A stretch of 64,000 bases of DNA. It comes from Bacillus ndiopicus (GTDB taxonomy: Bacteria > Bacillota > Bacilli > Bacillales_A > Planococcaceae). Position numbers and translations under genes: made by a program. Under the pieces are notes generated by a model, which was not told the origin of the DNA, did no database searches, and saw nothing but the letters and a program-made list of their open reading frames with translations. How positions within the stretch are numbered: position 1 is the stretch's first letter; every line of letters begins with the position of its first letter. This document shows, one piece after another, positions 25,289 through 34,577 of this stretch. The DNA is taken from positions 186,001-250,000 of the forward strand of contig NZ_HG964403.1 of the NCBI RefSeq assembly GCF_000612805.1, given 5' to 3'.

Positions 25289-26194
25289 GTGATTGCTTTA
25301 CAGCGAGATCAAACAGTGAAAGAGCTAATGTTACAAGCAGCTATTCGTCGAGGGTTTCAAGAATATAACGACGAGTTAATTCGATTGCAACAAGGTGTAT
25401 TAGGTGAACGGTATGTGGATCGAAGCTGGCATGATATGAAATTAACTGAACCATATTATTTAATTCATGATTTTCAAACAGAGGCTCATCAAATTGATAC
25501 GATATTTCTTTGTCAAAAATTTATCTTGATAGTGGAAATCAAAAACATTGCAGGTCGCATTGATTTTGATGAAACACGCCATCAATTTATTAGAACACTC
25601 GATAATGGAACTATCAACAGTTTCCGTAACCCACTAGACCAAGTACGCCGCCATAGAAGAATGCTTCAAGGGGTAGTATCTGATTTACCCATTTTATATG
25701 CTATTGTTTTTGCTCACCCAAAAACAATTATTGGTCATATCCCACAAGGAGAGCCTATTTTTCATTGCAGTGGGCTAGAATTTCGCATTCGAAAGCTACT
25801 CACACAATATGCCACGCAATTATCTTCAATAGAGCTTCACAATTTAACAGCTAAATTATTACAGATGCATACAATTAAAAAACCACAATTACATATTGAT
25901 AAAACAAAAATCCGCACAGGTGTGCTTTGTGCCCAGTGTCAGACTGGTGTAAAAATGCTGTATCATTATGGTCATTTTAAATGCCCCAAGTGTCATTACA
26001 AAGATACAGGCATTTTATTAAGACAAGCAATGGAGGATTATTGTTTATTAATAGACGAATGGATTACGAATGAGGAGTTTAGGAAGTTTGTAGGCGTTAC
26101 TTCGGCAGATAGTGCAAAGCGGTTATTAAAAAAATTAGGCTTTCCATGTATTGGAGAGAATAAGGGGAGAAAGTATCGAATTTCTATAAAATAA
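25289..26194 (+). CDS. NERD-domain protein with zinc ribbon
   Basis: A 301-residue protein. Residues about 35-165 form a nuclease-related (NERD) domain: GERYVDRSW, then EAHQIDTIFL and ILIVEIKNIAGRI give the restriction-endonuclease-like D...E-x-K core. A zinc ribbon follows near 210-235 (CAQC...CPKC). The C-terminal 60 residues resemble a small DNA-binding module (SADSAKRLLKKLGF). GTG 25289 is preceded by AAAGGAGG. NERD proteins are linked to DNA processing, but their reaction is not settled. Confidence 0.88.
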   Translation: MIALQRDQTVKELMLQAAIRRGFQEYNDELIRLQQGVLGERYVDRSWHDMKLTEPYYLIHDFQTEAHQIDTIFLCQKFILIVEIKNIAGRIDFDETRHQFIRTLDNGTINSFRNPLDQVRRHRRMLQGVVSDLPILYAIVFAHPKTIIGHIPQGEPIFHCSGLEFRIRKLLTQYATQLSSIELHNLTAKLLQMHTIKKPQLHIDKTKIRTGVLCAQCQTGVKMLYHYGHFKCPKCHYKDTGILLRQAMEDYCLLIDEWITNEEFRKFVGVTSADSAKRLLKKLGFPCIGENKGRKYRISIK

Positions 26195-26198
26195 GTCA

Positions 26199-26322
26199 AG
26201 TCGCTGATATATTCTTTAAAGTCGCCGATAAAATGAAAAAGTCGCTGATATATCCCTCAAAGTCGCCGATATAATTAAAATATCGCTGATATATTCTTCA
26301 AAGCCGCTGATATACTTCTAAA
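26199..26322. repeat. Six-copy tandem array, 20-21-bp period, CGCTGATATAT core
   Basis: Units start at 26199, 26220, 26240, 26261, 26281 and 26302. Lengths alternate between 21 and 20 bases. Each has the core CG(C/T)(C/T)GATA followed by AT-rich filler. No ribosome binding site or open frame covers it. It lies between the NERD gene and ctaB. Confidence 0.85.
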
Positions 26323-26441
26323 TTCATTTAATATAAGCAAAAAATTATGACGGTTCTCCGAAAAAACAGCCAGTACCATAGCGCATAGCACCTTAAATAA
26401 TGTATACTAAATAATAGTGACTATAATGAGAGGTAACTATT

Positions 26442-27338
26442 ATGCAGAAGCAATCTATTATAAATCTATGGGCACAGGCTGTTAAGACAGGCATCATTAA
26501 ATCTAATTTGATTCCAATGATTGCTGGGCTAATGCTTGCGCTTTATACGTATGAACTAAACTTTATTAACAACATCCCGAATATCATATTGGCAACAGTT
26601 GGTTCGGCACTTGTTATTGCGGCAGCTGGTATTTTTAATAATTTGTATGACCGCGATATAGATAAAATTATGCTTCGTACAAAAACACGACCTACTGTAA
26701 CTGGGGAGCTTCATACACGTACAGTGTTACTTGCAGGGATTATCTTTTTAATTCTTGGTTTAATTGCACTGGCATTCACAACAACACTTGCAATGCTTTT
26801 AGGCTTTTTAGGTGTATTTTTTTATGTTGTGCCTTATACGATGTGGACGAAGCGCCGTACAATTTGGAATACAGAGGTTGGTAGTATTTCAGGGGCGATG
26901 CCGCCATTAATCGGTTGGGCAGCAGTAGGGCCAGATATTTGGCATCCAGCTTGCTGGGCATTATTTATTATTATGGTGATTTGGCAAATGCCACATTTCT
27001 ATGCAATTGCGATTCGCAAGCATGATGATTATGCTGCTGCGAATATCCCAATGCTACCAGTAGCAAAAGGGCAGCGCAGAACGTATATCCAAACAAATGT
27101 TTATCTAGTAATACTCATGTTAACAAGCTTTTTATTCCTACCATTAAGTTTAGGGCTTACGCTAGTGTCGTTAGTTCTCGGCGGCATTTGGCTATGGCTG
27201 AGCTTTGTCGGCTATCATAAAATGGAAGGGAAAACATGGGCAAATAAAATGTTCGGATTCTCATTGATTCATATGACAGTGTTATTTGCGACAGTTATTA
27301 TTTATGCATCTGTAGGGTTAATTTTACAGGCTCTATAA
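26442..27338 (+). CDS. ctaB: Protoheme IX farnesyltransferase (haem O synthase)
   Basis: A 298-residue UbiA-family prenyltransferase with about nine helices. The first Asp-rich motif NLYDRDIDKIMLRTKTRP (residues 67-84) is the family signature; HKMEGKTWANKMF near 260-272 is also typical of haem O synthases. It attaches a farnesyl group to haem B for haem-A/O oxidases. No other cta genes are adjacent, so it is separated from the oxidase operon. The ribosome binding site is GAGAGGTAA. Confidence 0.95.
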   Translation: MQKQSIINLWAQAVKTGIIKSNLIPMIAGLMLALYTYELNFINNIPNIILATVGSALVIAAAGIFNNLYDRDIDKIMLRTKTRPTVTGELHTRTVLLAGIIFLILGLIALAFTTTLAMLLGFLGVFFYVVPYTMWTKRRTIWNTEVGSISGAMPPLIGWAAVGPDIWHPACWALFIIMVIWQMPHFYAIAIRKHDDYAAANIPMLPVAKGQRRTYIQTNVYLVILMLTSFLFLPLSLGLTLVSLVLGGIWLWLSFVGYHKMEGKTWANKMFGFSLIHMTVLFATVIIYASVGLILQAL

Positions 27339-27340
27339 AG

Positions 27341-27372
27341 AAAAGGTCTGCCAATTTAGGCAGACCTTTTTT
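27341..27372. terminator. Bidirectional terminator between ctaB and dipeptidase
   Basis: AAAGGTCTGCC / GGCAGACCTTTTTT with a 6-nt loop; A and T runs on both sides serve both converging genes. Confidence 0.9.
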
Positions 27373-27373
27373 C

Positions 27374-28756
27374 TTATAGCTTTAACTCTGCAACTTCATG
27401 TAAGTAATCACCTAATACACGTAAGCCATTATCGAAGTTTTCTAAATGGAAGTGCTCGTTTGGTGCATGGAAGTTTTCGCTTGAAAGACCGAAGCCCATT
27501 AATACGACTGGTAAGCCTAAAATTTCATCGAATGCCGCTACGATTGGAATCGAGCCACCGCCACGAGTATAAGCAGTTGGTACATTATAAACCTTTTCGT
27601 AAGAGCGACCCGCTGCTTGGATAACAGGGTGATCAAATGGTGTTAAGTATGGCTTTCCTTTGTCGAATTCAGAAATTGCTACTTCAACACCAGCAGGCTT
27701 GTGCTTTTCGATATGTGCTCTTAAAAGTGCAACGATTTCCTCGGGGTCTTGATTTGGTACTAAGCGGCATGTAATTTTTGCTCCAGCTTCAGCAGGTAAT
27801 ACTGTTTTAATACCTTCGCCAGAGAAGCCACCGAATACGCCGTTAATTTCTAATGTTGGGCGTGCCCAAGTTTGCTCTAAATAAGAGTAACCCGCTTCAC
27901 CAAATAGCTCCTTCACTTTTAACTCTTCCTTCAACTCATTCTCATCAAAGTTTAAGTCTTGGTAAGCTTGGCGCTCTTCATCTGATAGTGGAAGTACTTT
28001 ATCATAGAAGCCTTCAACTTGAATTGTGCCGTGCTCATCGCGGAATGATGCTAAAATTTCAGTTAATGCATGGATAGCGTTTTGCACACCGCCGCCGTAA
28101 AGACCTGAGTGTAAGTCGCCTTTCGCACCGCGCACATCAATTTGTACACCTGTTAAGCCGCGCAGACCATAACAAACAGCAGGCTTGCCCTTCGCATAAA
28201 GACCTGTGTCTGAAATTAAAATTAAGTCAGCAGCTAATTTTTCTTTATTCTCCTCTGTATATTTCGGAAGAGATGGGCTACCGATTTCCTCTTCACCCTC
28301 ATAAATAAATTTCACGTTAACTGGAAGAGTGCCCTCTGTTGCAAACAATGCCTCAATCATTTTTACATGCATAAACACTTGTCCTTTGTCGTCAGAAGAA
28401 CCACGCGCAAATAATTTATTGTCGCGAATTGATGGCTCGAAAGGTGGTGTTTCCCATAAATTCAGCGGGTCAACAGGCTGCACATCATAGTGACCATAGA
28501 ATAAAATTGTTGGCTTGCCTTCAGCATGTAGCCACTCGCCGTAGACAACAGGATGTCCAGCAGTTTCTTCAACTGCTACATTTTCAATATTTAATGACTT
28601 TAAATGATCTGCTAGCCAGTTGGCAGCTTGCTTCATATCCTCTTTATGCTCAGATAATGCCGAGATACTTGGGATACGTAAAAATTCATTTAACTCCGCT
28701 AAATGGCGCTCGCGATGCTCTGCAAAATAAGCATCTAATTTTTCTAAATGACTCAT
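27374..28756 (-). CDS. M20-family dipeptidase
   Basis: A 460-residue metallopeptidase of the M20 family. Metal ligands are seen in FYGHYDVQP (His and catalytic Asp), ARGSSDDKGQ (bridging Asp), YEGEEEIGSPS (catalytic Glu pair) and a C-terminal SENFHAPNEH. The lid-domain motif DLHSGLYGG is present. It hydrolyses dipeptides or related amides in the cytoplasm; specificity is unknown. ATG 28756 follows GGGAGG by 9 nt; the frame extends to 28816 without a site. Confidence 0.93.
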   Translation of the reverse strand: MSHLEKLDAYFAEHRERHLAELNEFLRIPSISALSEHKEDMKQAANWLADHLKSLNIENVAVEETAGHPVVYGEWLHAEGKPTILFYGHYDVQPVDPLNLWETPPFEPSIRDNKLFARGSSDDKGQVFMHVKMIEALFATEGTLPVNVKFIYEGEEEIGSPSLPKYTEENKEKLAADLILISDTGLYAKGKPAVCYGLRGLTGVQIDVRGAKGDLHSGLYGGGVQNAIHALTEILASFRDEHGTIQVEGFYDKVLPLSDEERQAYQDLNFDENELKEELKVKELFGEAGYSYLEQTWARPTLEINGVFGGFSGEGIKTVLPAEAGAKITCRLVPNQDPEEIVALLRAHIEKHKPAGVEVAISEFDKGKPYLTPFDHPVIQAAGRSYEKVYNVPTAYTRGGGSIPIVAAFDEILGLPVVLMGFGLSSENFHAPNEHFHLENFDNGLRVLGDYLHEVAELKL

Positions 28757-28818
28757 GAAAGAAAGCCTCCCTTTATTTCGAATATGGAAATAGTATAGCA
28801 CATACAAGCCTTCCACAC

Positions 28819-29703
28819 CTATTGAATCTGCAACTCATGAATCGCCAATTTTACAAAATGATCTATTGTGCTGTCTAGCCTTGAATTTGAATAAATAAAT
28901 TGTATTTTTCTGGTTAATGAGCGATCTGCTAAATCCTTTTTGATTAAAGAGCCTGTAGCTAGCTCATCCCCGATTAAAGATGCTGAAAGGAAGGCGACAG
29001 TCGTCCCGAATGTCAGCATTTTTTTAATTGTGCTTATTGAGTCTAGTTCGATTTTGTTCATGGAGGATTGTGTACCTAGCCACTGCTCAATAAAATGATT
29101 TGTTGAGCTGGAGGAGGTGTGCAGCAAAATTTTATATTGTAAAATATCCGCTTTTGTAATCGTTTGTTTGGAGGCTAGCTCATGCTGTGGGCTGAATGCT
29201 AAAACAAACGTGTCTTCGCCAATCGTTTCATAAACGAGCAATGGGTTTTCCTGCTTTGTTTCCATAATGAATCCGAAATCTAATTCATGTAGTGCGACGA
29301 GCTCCTCGATTTCTGGAGCGGTTTTAACGATTAAGGAAATTTGAATGGCAGGGTAGGCTGTTGATATTTTGTGGATAAGCTCTGGCATAAAAATATGCGC
29401 GGGTAAACCACTTGCACCAAGTCGAATTGAGCCGACATTACCTGCCAGTAAATCTTCTATAAAAAGCCCCATCTCCTTATGTAGCTGTACAATTTGTCTT
29501 GCGTAATGATAAAGCCCTTCACCAGCGGCAGTTAACCGATAGCCTCCAGCGTTTGTGCGGAATAGCTGGATACCATACTCCTCTTCAATTGAACGAATAT
29601 GAAAGGAAACGGTTGGCTTTGTAATATGGAGCTTCTCTGCAACAGGGGCTAATTTTTTATGCTCTACTAGTAAGCAAAATGCCTGCAATTTTACATTATT
29701 CAT
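28819..29703 (-). CDS. LysR-family transcriptional regulator
   Basis: A 294-residue regulator with an N-terminal winged helix (KLAPVAEKLHITKPTVSFHIRSIE, about 16-40) and a periplasmic-binding-protein-like effector domain (about 90-290). It is transcribed away from an ABC importer operon whose promoter region carries a LysR-type TTAAC-N5-GTTAA site, so it probably controls that operon. The inducer is unknown. Confidence 0.92.
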   Translation of the reverse strand: MNNVKLQAFCLLVEHKKLAPVAEKLHITKPTVSFHIRSIEEEYGIQLFRTNAGGYRLTAAGEGLYHYARQIVQLHKEMGLFIEDLLAGNVGSIRLGASGLPAHIFMPELIHKISTAYPAIQISLIVKTAPEIEELVALHELDFGFIMETKQENPLLVYETIGEDTFVLAFSPQHELASKQTITKADILQYKILLHTSSSSTNHFIEQWLGTQSSMNKIELDSISTIKKMLTFGTTVAFLSASLIGDELATGSLIKKDLADRSLTRKIQFIYSNSRLDSTIDHFVKLAIHELQIQ

Positions 29704-29764
29704 TTTATCCCCCTAAAGTAAATTAGATAAAATCTTACGATAGTTTAATTTTATTAGATTTATT

Positions 29765-29779
29765 TTAACGTTTTGTTAA
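29765..29779. promoter_or_regulatory. LysR-type binding site in divergent promoter region
   Basis: TTAAC-N5-GTTAA, a perfect inverted repeat with the T-N11-A layout of LysR operators, 61 bp upstream of the ABC importer start and 62 bp from the regulator start. Confidence 0.6.
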
Positions 29780-29840
29780 TAGTGGGTTAATATTTTCTAA
29801 ATATCTAGGACTTATAGTTGTATTAGACGAGGAGGATAAT

Positions 29841-30806
29841 ATGAGGATTTCATTAACGAAGATTGAAAAGAAATATGGAGATACACAAGTATTATGGCCT
29901 CTTAATTTAGAGTTAGATAGCAAATTCATCACGATTTTAGGTCAGTCAGGCTGTGGCAAAACGACGCTATTAAAAATGTTGGCAGGCTTGGAGCAGCCAA
30001 CTAAAGGTGAAATTCATTTTGATGACACGCTTATTTATTCATCTGAACGCAAAGTTAATATACAGCCAAATAAACGTAATATCGCAATGGTATTTCAGGA
30101 TTTTGCATTATGGCCTCATATGACGATTTTCCAAAATATCGCATTTGGCTTGAAGGGCATTGTGCCTAAAGCGGAAATACCACTGCGTGTGAAGCATGTA
30201 ATGCAGCTTGTTAGTATGGAAGGGTTTGAGCAGCGAAAGCCTGGAGAGTTATCGGGTGGTCAGCAGCAACGAGTAGCATTAGCACGAGCTCTTGCAACAA
30301 ATCCTAAATTAATTTTGTTTGATGAGCCATTGTCAGCCCTAGATGCGGTGCTAAGAGAGAAAATGCAATACGAAATTATGAATATTATTCAAAGACTAGA
30401 TTGCCAAGCAATTTTCGTAACGCATGACCAAACAGAGGCGATGACGATGTCTGATCAAATTATTGTGATGGAGGCAGGGCATATCGCGCAAGTTGGAGCA
30501 CCACAGGAAATTTACAGAACACCAGCAACACCTTATGTAGCTGACTTTATTGGTCGGGTAAATTGGCTAGAGCAAAATGAGCGGATTGTACGTCCTGAAG
30601 GAATTTCACGTCTGCAAAGCCAAGGGGCAATTGTAAAGCAGGCAAAGGTTTTAAAAAGTATTTTCGTTGGAGATCGCTATTTAATACAGGTAGATGTGGA
30701 TGGTAAGGAATGGAGCTTTTACGACACAGAGCCGATTTTACAAGGGCAGCAATTTGAGATTTTTATCGATGAACAACAAATATATCAATTGGAGGAACGA
30801 ACATGA
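29841..30806 (+). CDS. ABC importer ATP-binding protein (ferric/phosphonate type)
   Basis: A 321-residue ATPase with GQSGCGKTT (Walker A), LSGGQQQRVALARAL (signature), LFDEPLSALD (Walker B) and VTHDQTEAM (H-loop). A C-terminal TOBE-like regulatory domain of about 80 residues follows. The layout matches FbpC, PhnT and PotA importers. It heads an operon with a binding protein, a fused permease and an MBL-fold protein. The ribosome binding site is GAGGAGG. Confidence 0.9.
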   Translation: MRISLTKIEKKYGDTQVLWPLNLELDSKFITILGQSGCGKTTLLKMLAGLEQPTKGEIHFDDTLIYSSERKVNIQPNKRNIAMVFQDFALWPHMTIFQNIAFGLKGIVPKAEIPLRVKHVMQLVSMEGFEQRKPGELSGGQQQRVALARALATNPKLILFDEPLSALDAVLREKMQYEIMNIIQRLDCQAIFVTHDQTEAMTMSDQIIVMEAGHIAQVGAPQEIYRTPATPYVADFIGRVNWLEQNERIVRPEGISRLQSQGAIVKQAKVLKSIFVGDRYLIQVDVDGKEWSFYDTEPILQGQQFEIFIDEQQIYQLEERT

Positions 30807-31828
30807 AAAAGGGTAGATTTAAATTTTTAGCAACAGCGGCATTAATGCTGTCATTGACATTAGCAGGGTGTGCGGAGAAAAAAACAGAGAGCGCAGACAA
30901 ACCAAAGGAAGAAGTAAAGAAGTCGGAAATAGTAACTGTATATTCAGCAGGGCCAGATGGTTTGGCAGCAAATATTCAAGAAGCATTTGAACAAAAAACG
31001 GGCATTAAAGTAGAGATGTTTCAAGGGACAACAGGGAAAATTTTAGCACGTCTAGAGGCAGAAAAAAATAATCCAGTAGCGGATGTTGTCGTGTTAGCGT
31101 CAGTTGCTTCAATGGATGGCTTAAAGGAAACAGATCAGCTTCAAAGCTATAAAGAAGCTAAAAATGCAGATAAGATGAATGCAGATTGGTCAGATGCAGA
31201 TGGCTATTATTATGGTTATAGCGCTTCTGCATTAGGCATTGTCTACAATACAAAAAATGCGTCCGCAGCACCAAAAGAGTGGGCAGACTTAGCACAGCCA
31301 CAATGGCAAAACAAAATTAATATACCAGATCCAAGCTTATCAGGCTCGGCTGTAGATTTTTTATTTGGCTATACAGAGGCTGACGGGGCAGCATGGGAAA
31401 CGATGGAGCAATGGAAAAATAACGGCTTACAAGTAAATGGTGCAAACAAGGAAGCACTAGACGCAGTAATTACCGGAGAAAAGGATGCAACGATTGCAGG
31501 TGTTGACTACATGGTGTACAAAGCGAAGGCTAGTGGCGAACCTGTTGAAATTGTTTACCCAACAAGCGGAACTGTTGTGAGCCCACGTGCTGTAGGGATT
31601 ATGAAAGATGCTAAACATGCGGATGCGGCACAAGCCTATGTAGATTTCGTATTGTCTGATGAAGGACAAGCACTTGTGGCAGATGCTTACTTACTACCAG
31701 GAAATGCAGCAATTGCTGTAAAGGACCGTGCAACGCTAGAGGAAATTCCACAACTAACTGTAACTTGGCGTGGAGCAGAGAAAAAGCAAGTAGATGTTTT
31801 AACGAAGTTTATTGAATTATTCCGTTAA
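30803..31828 (+). CDS. Solute-binding lipoprotein of the ABC importer
   Basis: A 341-residue secreted binding protein. The signal peptide ends in a lipobox, LTLAGC (Cys near residue 23). The mature part is a Fe(3+)/2-aminoethylphosphonate-type fold: VTVYSAGPDGLAANIQEAFEQ, then FQGTTGKILARLEAE, YYYGYSASALGIVYN and a closing hinge region. The ligand cannot be told; no clear tyrosine pair for iron is obvious. It overlaps the ATPase gene by 4 bp. Confidence 0.88.
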   Translation: MKKGRFKFLATAALMLSLTLAGCAEKKTESADKPKEEVKKSEIVTVYSAGPDGLAANIQEAFEQKTGIKVEMFQGTTGKILARLEAEKNNPVADVVVLASVASMDGLKETDQLQSYKEAKNADKMNADWSDADGYYYGYSASALGIVYNTKNASAAPKEWADLAQPQWQNKINIPDPSLSGSAVDFLFGYTEADGAAWETMEQWKNNGLQVNGANKEALDAVITGEKDATIAGVDYMVYKAKASGEPVEIVYPTSGTVVSPRAVGIMKDAKHADAAQAYVDFVLSDEGQALVADAYLLPGNAAIAVKDRATLEEIPQLTVTWRGAEKKQVDVLTKFIELFR

Positions 31829-31840
31829 GAATGCATTTTA

Positions 31841-31872
31841 GGGCTTGCTCGATTATCGAGAGGCCCTTTTTT
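31841..31872 (+). terminator. Attenuator-like hairpin between binding protein and permease genes
   Basis: A G-C-rich stem (GGGCTT / AGGCCC enclosing CTCGA/TCGAG) followed by TTTTTT, only 20 bp before the permease start in an operon. Partial termination would give more binding protein than permease. Confidence 0.75.
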
Positions 31873-31891
31873 AGGAAGGACTGACGAGTAT

Positions 31892-33553
31892 ATGGTGATG
31901 GAAAGCAAACGTAGTTTTATTATATTGTTAGCAATTGTTAGCACGTTTGCAATTGCACCGATAGTAGCCATCGTATTTTATACATTTTTCCAAGATGGGC
32001 AGTTTAATATAGAGCAACTGCAGCGTTTATTTTCACAGGATAGAGTGTGGAAAACATTATCAAATTCTTTATTGCTAGGTTTATTAGTTATTGTTGGAAC
32101 GACAATTATCGCTTTTCCAATGGCATTGATTCGTACAAAAACAAGCTTAGTTAAATACAATTGGTTAGACATTGTTTTGACGATTCCTTTTATGACACCG
32201 CCTTACATTGGGTCGATGGGCTGGATTTTATTTATGCAGCATAATGGCTTTTTACAGCAATTAGTACCAAGTGCTACAATGCTTTCTGAGCTGTTTTTCA
32301 CGCTTTTTGGTATGGTATTGATTATGAGTTTGCATTTATTCCCTTTCTTATATTTAATGCTAAAAAACACATTGCTACGAATTAATGGGTCATTTTTAGA
32401 TGCAGCTTTGATTTTTGGCAGAGGGGCTTGGCGCAATTGGTTTAAGATTGTGTTGCCTTTAGTCGTATCTAGCTATGTTCTCGGCAGCCTGCTTATTTTT
32501 ATTAAAACATTGGCTGAGTTTGGTACGCCTGCAACGTTTGGCAGTCGCATTGGCTTTCCAGTATTTACAACAGAGATTCATTCGTATCTTTCAAGATGGC
32601 CTGTCGATATTCGAATGGCTACATCATTGTCGCTCTTTTTATTATCCGCTTGTTTAATTATTTGGTATTTCCAAAGTTGGATAGGGCGCAAATATACATA
32701 CGGCGTGCTTTCGGGGAAAACACCAACTATTCGTGCAATGCATGATGCATGGTATGTGAAGGTCAGTGCGTGGTCATACGTCATAATCATTTTACTGCTA
32801 TCTATTGGTGTACCTTATTTTTCAATTATCGTCACATCGTTGCAAAAGGTGCGAGGCAATGGCTTACAAGCAGGGAATTTTACCTTTGCCGCATATCAAG
32901 AAATATTTACGATTGGCAGCGCAGGCTTTACAGCGTTTATGAACAGCTTTGTTTTCTCCATTTTAACAGCAATCATTACGGCAGTACTTGGGCTATGCAT
33001 TGCATTGTATGTGAAAAAAGGACAAACGAAAAAACAGCAGCTATTAGATTTCTTTAGCTTAACGCCAACTATTATTCCAGGTATCGTTTTTGTTGTAGGT
33101 TTAATTATGTTTTGGAATTCTCCGCTTTTGCCTTTTACAATTTACAATACAAAAGCGATGGTAGTTGTCACATACTGTGTGTTGTTTTTACCATATTCTG
33201 TTCAATATACAAAATCTGCGTTCACTCAGCTAGACACATCTATTTTCCAATCAGCAGCGATCTTTGGGCGTAACAAATGGCATGTTTATGTGCATATTAT
33301 TATTCCGCTCTTAATGCAGGGAATTGTTGCAGGTATGATGATGACCTTTATTATTTCTATGCGTGAGCTTGTCGCAGGCTTATTAATCCTACCTCCGTCT
33401 GTCGAAACAGGTGCAACATTTATTTATAGCCAATTCGAGCAAGGCAATGTAAGTGTTGGAATGGCAGTCGCTGTTATGACAGTAATTATCACAGTATTAT
33501 TTATGCTTTTATTAGAATGGATGCAAAAGGGAGGGAAAAGGGAAGATGCTTAA
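31892..33553 (+). CDS. Fused two-half ABC importer permease
   Basis: A 553-residue permease with about twelve helices, made of two permease halves in one chain, as in FbpB or ThiP. The two EAA loops are DAALIFGRGAWRNWFKIVLPLV (about 170) and QSAAIFGRNKWHVYVHIIIPLL (about 450). It pairs with the ATPase and binding protein upstream. ATG 31892 follows AGGAAGGA by 11 nt; ATG 31898 is an alternative. It overlaps the next gene by 8 bp. Confidence 0.9.
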   Translation: MVMESKRSFIILLAIVSTFAIAPIVAIVFYTFFQDGQFNIEQLQRLFSQDRVWKTLSNSLLLGLLVIVGTTIIAFPMALIRTKTSLVKYNWLDIVLTIPFMTPPYIGSMGWILFMQHNGFLQQLVPSATMLSELFFTLFGMVLIMSLHLFPFLYLMLKNTLLRINGSFLDAALIFGRGAWRNWFKIVLPLVVSSYVLGSLLIFIKTLAEFGTPATFGSRIGFPVFTTEIHSYLSRWPVDIRMATSLSLFLLSACLIIWYFQSWIGRKYTYGVLSGKTPTIRAMHDAWYVKVSAWSYVIIILLLSIGVPYFSIIVTSLQKVRGNGLQAGNFTFAAYQEIFTIGSAGFTAFMNSFVFSILTAIITAVLGLCIALYVKKGQTKKQQLLDFFSLTPTIIPGIVFVVGLIMFWNSPLLPFTIYNTKAMVVVTYCVLFLPYSVQYTKSAFTQLDTSIFQSAAIFGRNKWHVYVHIIIPLLMQGIVAGMMMTFIISMRELVAGLLILPPSVETGATFIYSQFEQGNVSVGMAVAVMTVIITVLFMLLLEWMQKGGKREDA

Positions 33554-34550
33554 TGTGGAAATTTTAGGCGGTGTAGGTGAGTATGGTCGCAATTGCTTTT
33601 TCATTGAAGTAAACAATCAAGCGATTTTGCTAGATTGTGGCATTATGAAAAATAAGCAGAAAACCCTTCCCAATTTATCAACAGCACATGTGGAGAAGCT
33701 AACAGCGATTTTCATTTCGCATTCACATATAGATCATGTAGGGGCGCTCCCATTTGCTGAGCAGCTAGGCTACAAAGGGCCAATTATTATGAGTGCTATG
33801 ACACGCCAGCAGCTTAAGCGACCTTATGCCAATACGCTTGTATTTCCTGAAGAACCTTCTGAGGAATGGATTACTGTTAGCGAAAAGTTGGCTTTTCAAT
33901 GGGGCTATAGCGGGCATGTCATTGGTAGCGTTTGGTATAAAATACGCTTTGAGGATAAAATGATTTTTTACTCTGGTGATTATGTTGTTGATTCTTACGT
34001 ATTGCGTGCAACATTGCCACAGGAGAATGAAGTATACGATGTCGCCTTTATCGATAGTGGGCATGTCGAGCTGCATGTTCAAAATAAGATTGTGTTACAG
34101 CAAATAGCTGAATTTGTTCAGGAGCATTCCCACCACCCCATTATTTTTCCATCATCATTTTCTGGGAAAACGCTAGATATTGCAACATATCTTTCTCAAC
34201 ATACAACAAGGGAAATCTATGTGGATAAGCAATTACAGCCTTTGTTTCAGCAATATATGGAGACAGAGAGTAATGTGCAGCTAGAAAATGCTGCGCGGGA
34301 AGTTTTCTGGTTGCCTATGAAGGATGTGGATACTGGACTTTATTTTGTAGCTGAACAAAATGCTGAGCTTTATCCACAGGCACTTCCAATTTATACAGGG
34401 TATTTGCATAGGGAAGGGCAGATGGATAGAGCATATCAGCATTTCTTCTATAAAACACATCCAGATTATGAGGATATTTTACAACTGTCCAAGCAAATAC
34501 GAGCAAAAGAGATTATTTATTTTCATAGTCCATACCCCTTGAATAAATAA
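33546..34550 (+). CDS. MBL-fold metallo-hydrolase (RNase J/CPSF-like core)
   Basis: A 334-residue hydrolase with the metal motif HSHIDH at residues 59-64. The SGHVIGS segment near 120 and FYSGDY near 150 are the RNase J/CPSF variant of the fold. A shortened beta-CASP-like region follows (IFPSSFSGKTLDIATYL), and a final His occurs near the C-terminus (YFHSPYP). Translational overlap with the permease gene implies a role in the same pathway, for example hydrolysing the imported compound. RNA cleavage cannot be excluded from sequence. Confidence 0.8.
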   Translation: MLNVEILGGVGEYGRNCFFIEVNNQAILLDCGIMKNKQKTLPNLSTAHVEKLTAIFISHSHIDHVGALPFAEQLGYKGPIIMSAMTRQQLKRPYANTLVFPEEPSEEWITVSEKLAFQWGYSGHVIGSVWYKIRFEDKMIFYSGDYVVDSYVLRATLPQENEVYDVAFIDSGHVELHVQNKIVLQQIAEFVQEHSHHPIIFPSSFSGKTLDIATYLSQHTTREIYVDKQLQPLFQQYMETESNVQLENAAREVFWLPMKDVDTGLYFVAEQNAELYPQALPIYTGYLHREGQMDRAYQHFFYKTHPDYEDILQLSKQIRAKEIIYFHSPYPLNK

Positions 34551-34577
34551 AAATCCACCTAAATTCAGGTGGATTTT
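34550..34577. terminator. Bidirectional terminator
   Basis: AAAATCCACCT / AGGTGGATTTT with a 6-nt loop and T runs on both strands. It covers the end of the CPBP gene on the minus strand. Confidence 0.9.

Noticed and set aside
26199..26322. Possible CRISPR array
   Set aside because: Units are only 20-21 bp in total with short AT-rich fillers and variable cores. True CRISPR repeats are longer and identical with unique spacers of about 30 bp. No cas genes are present.
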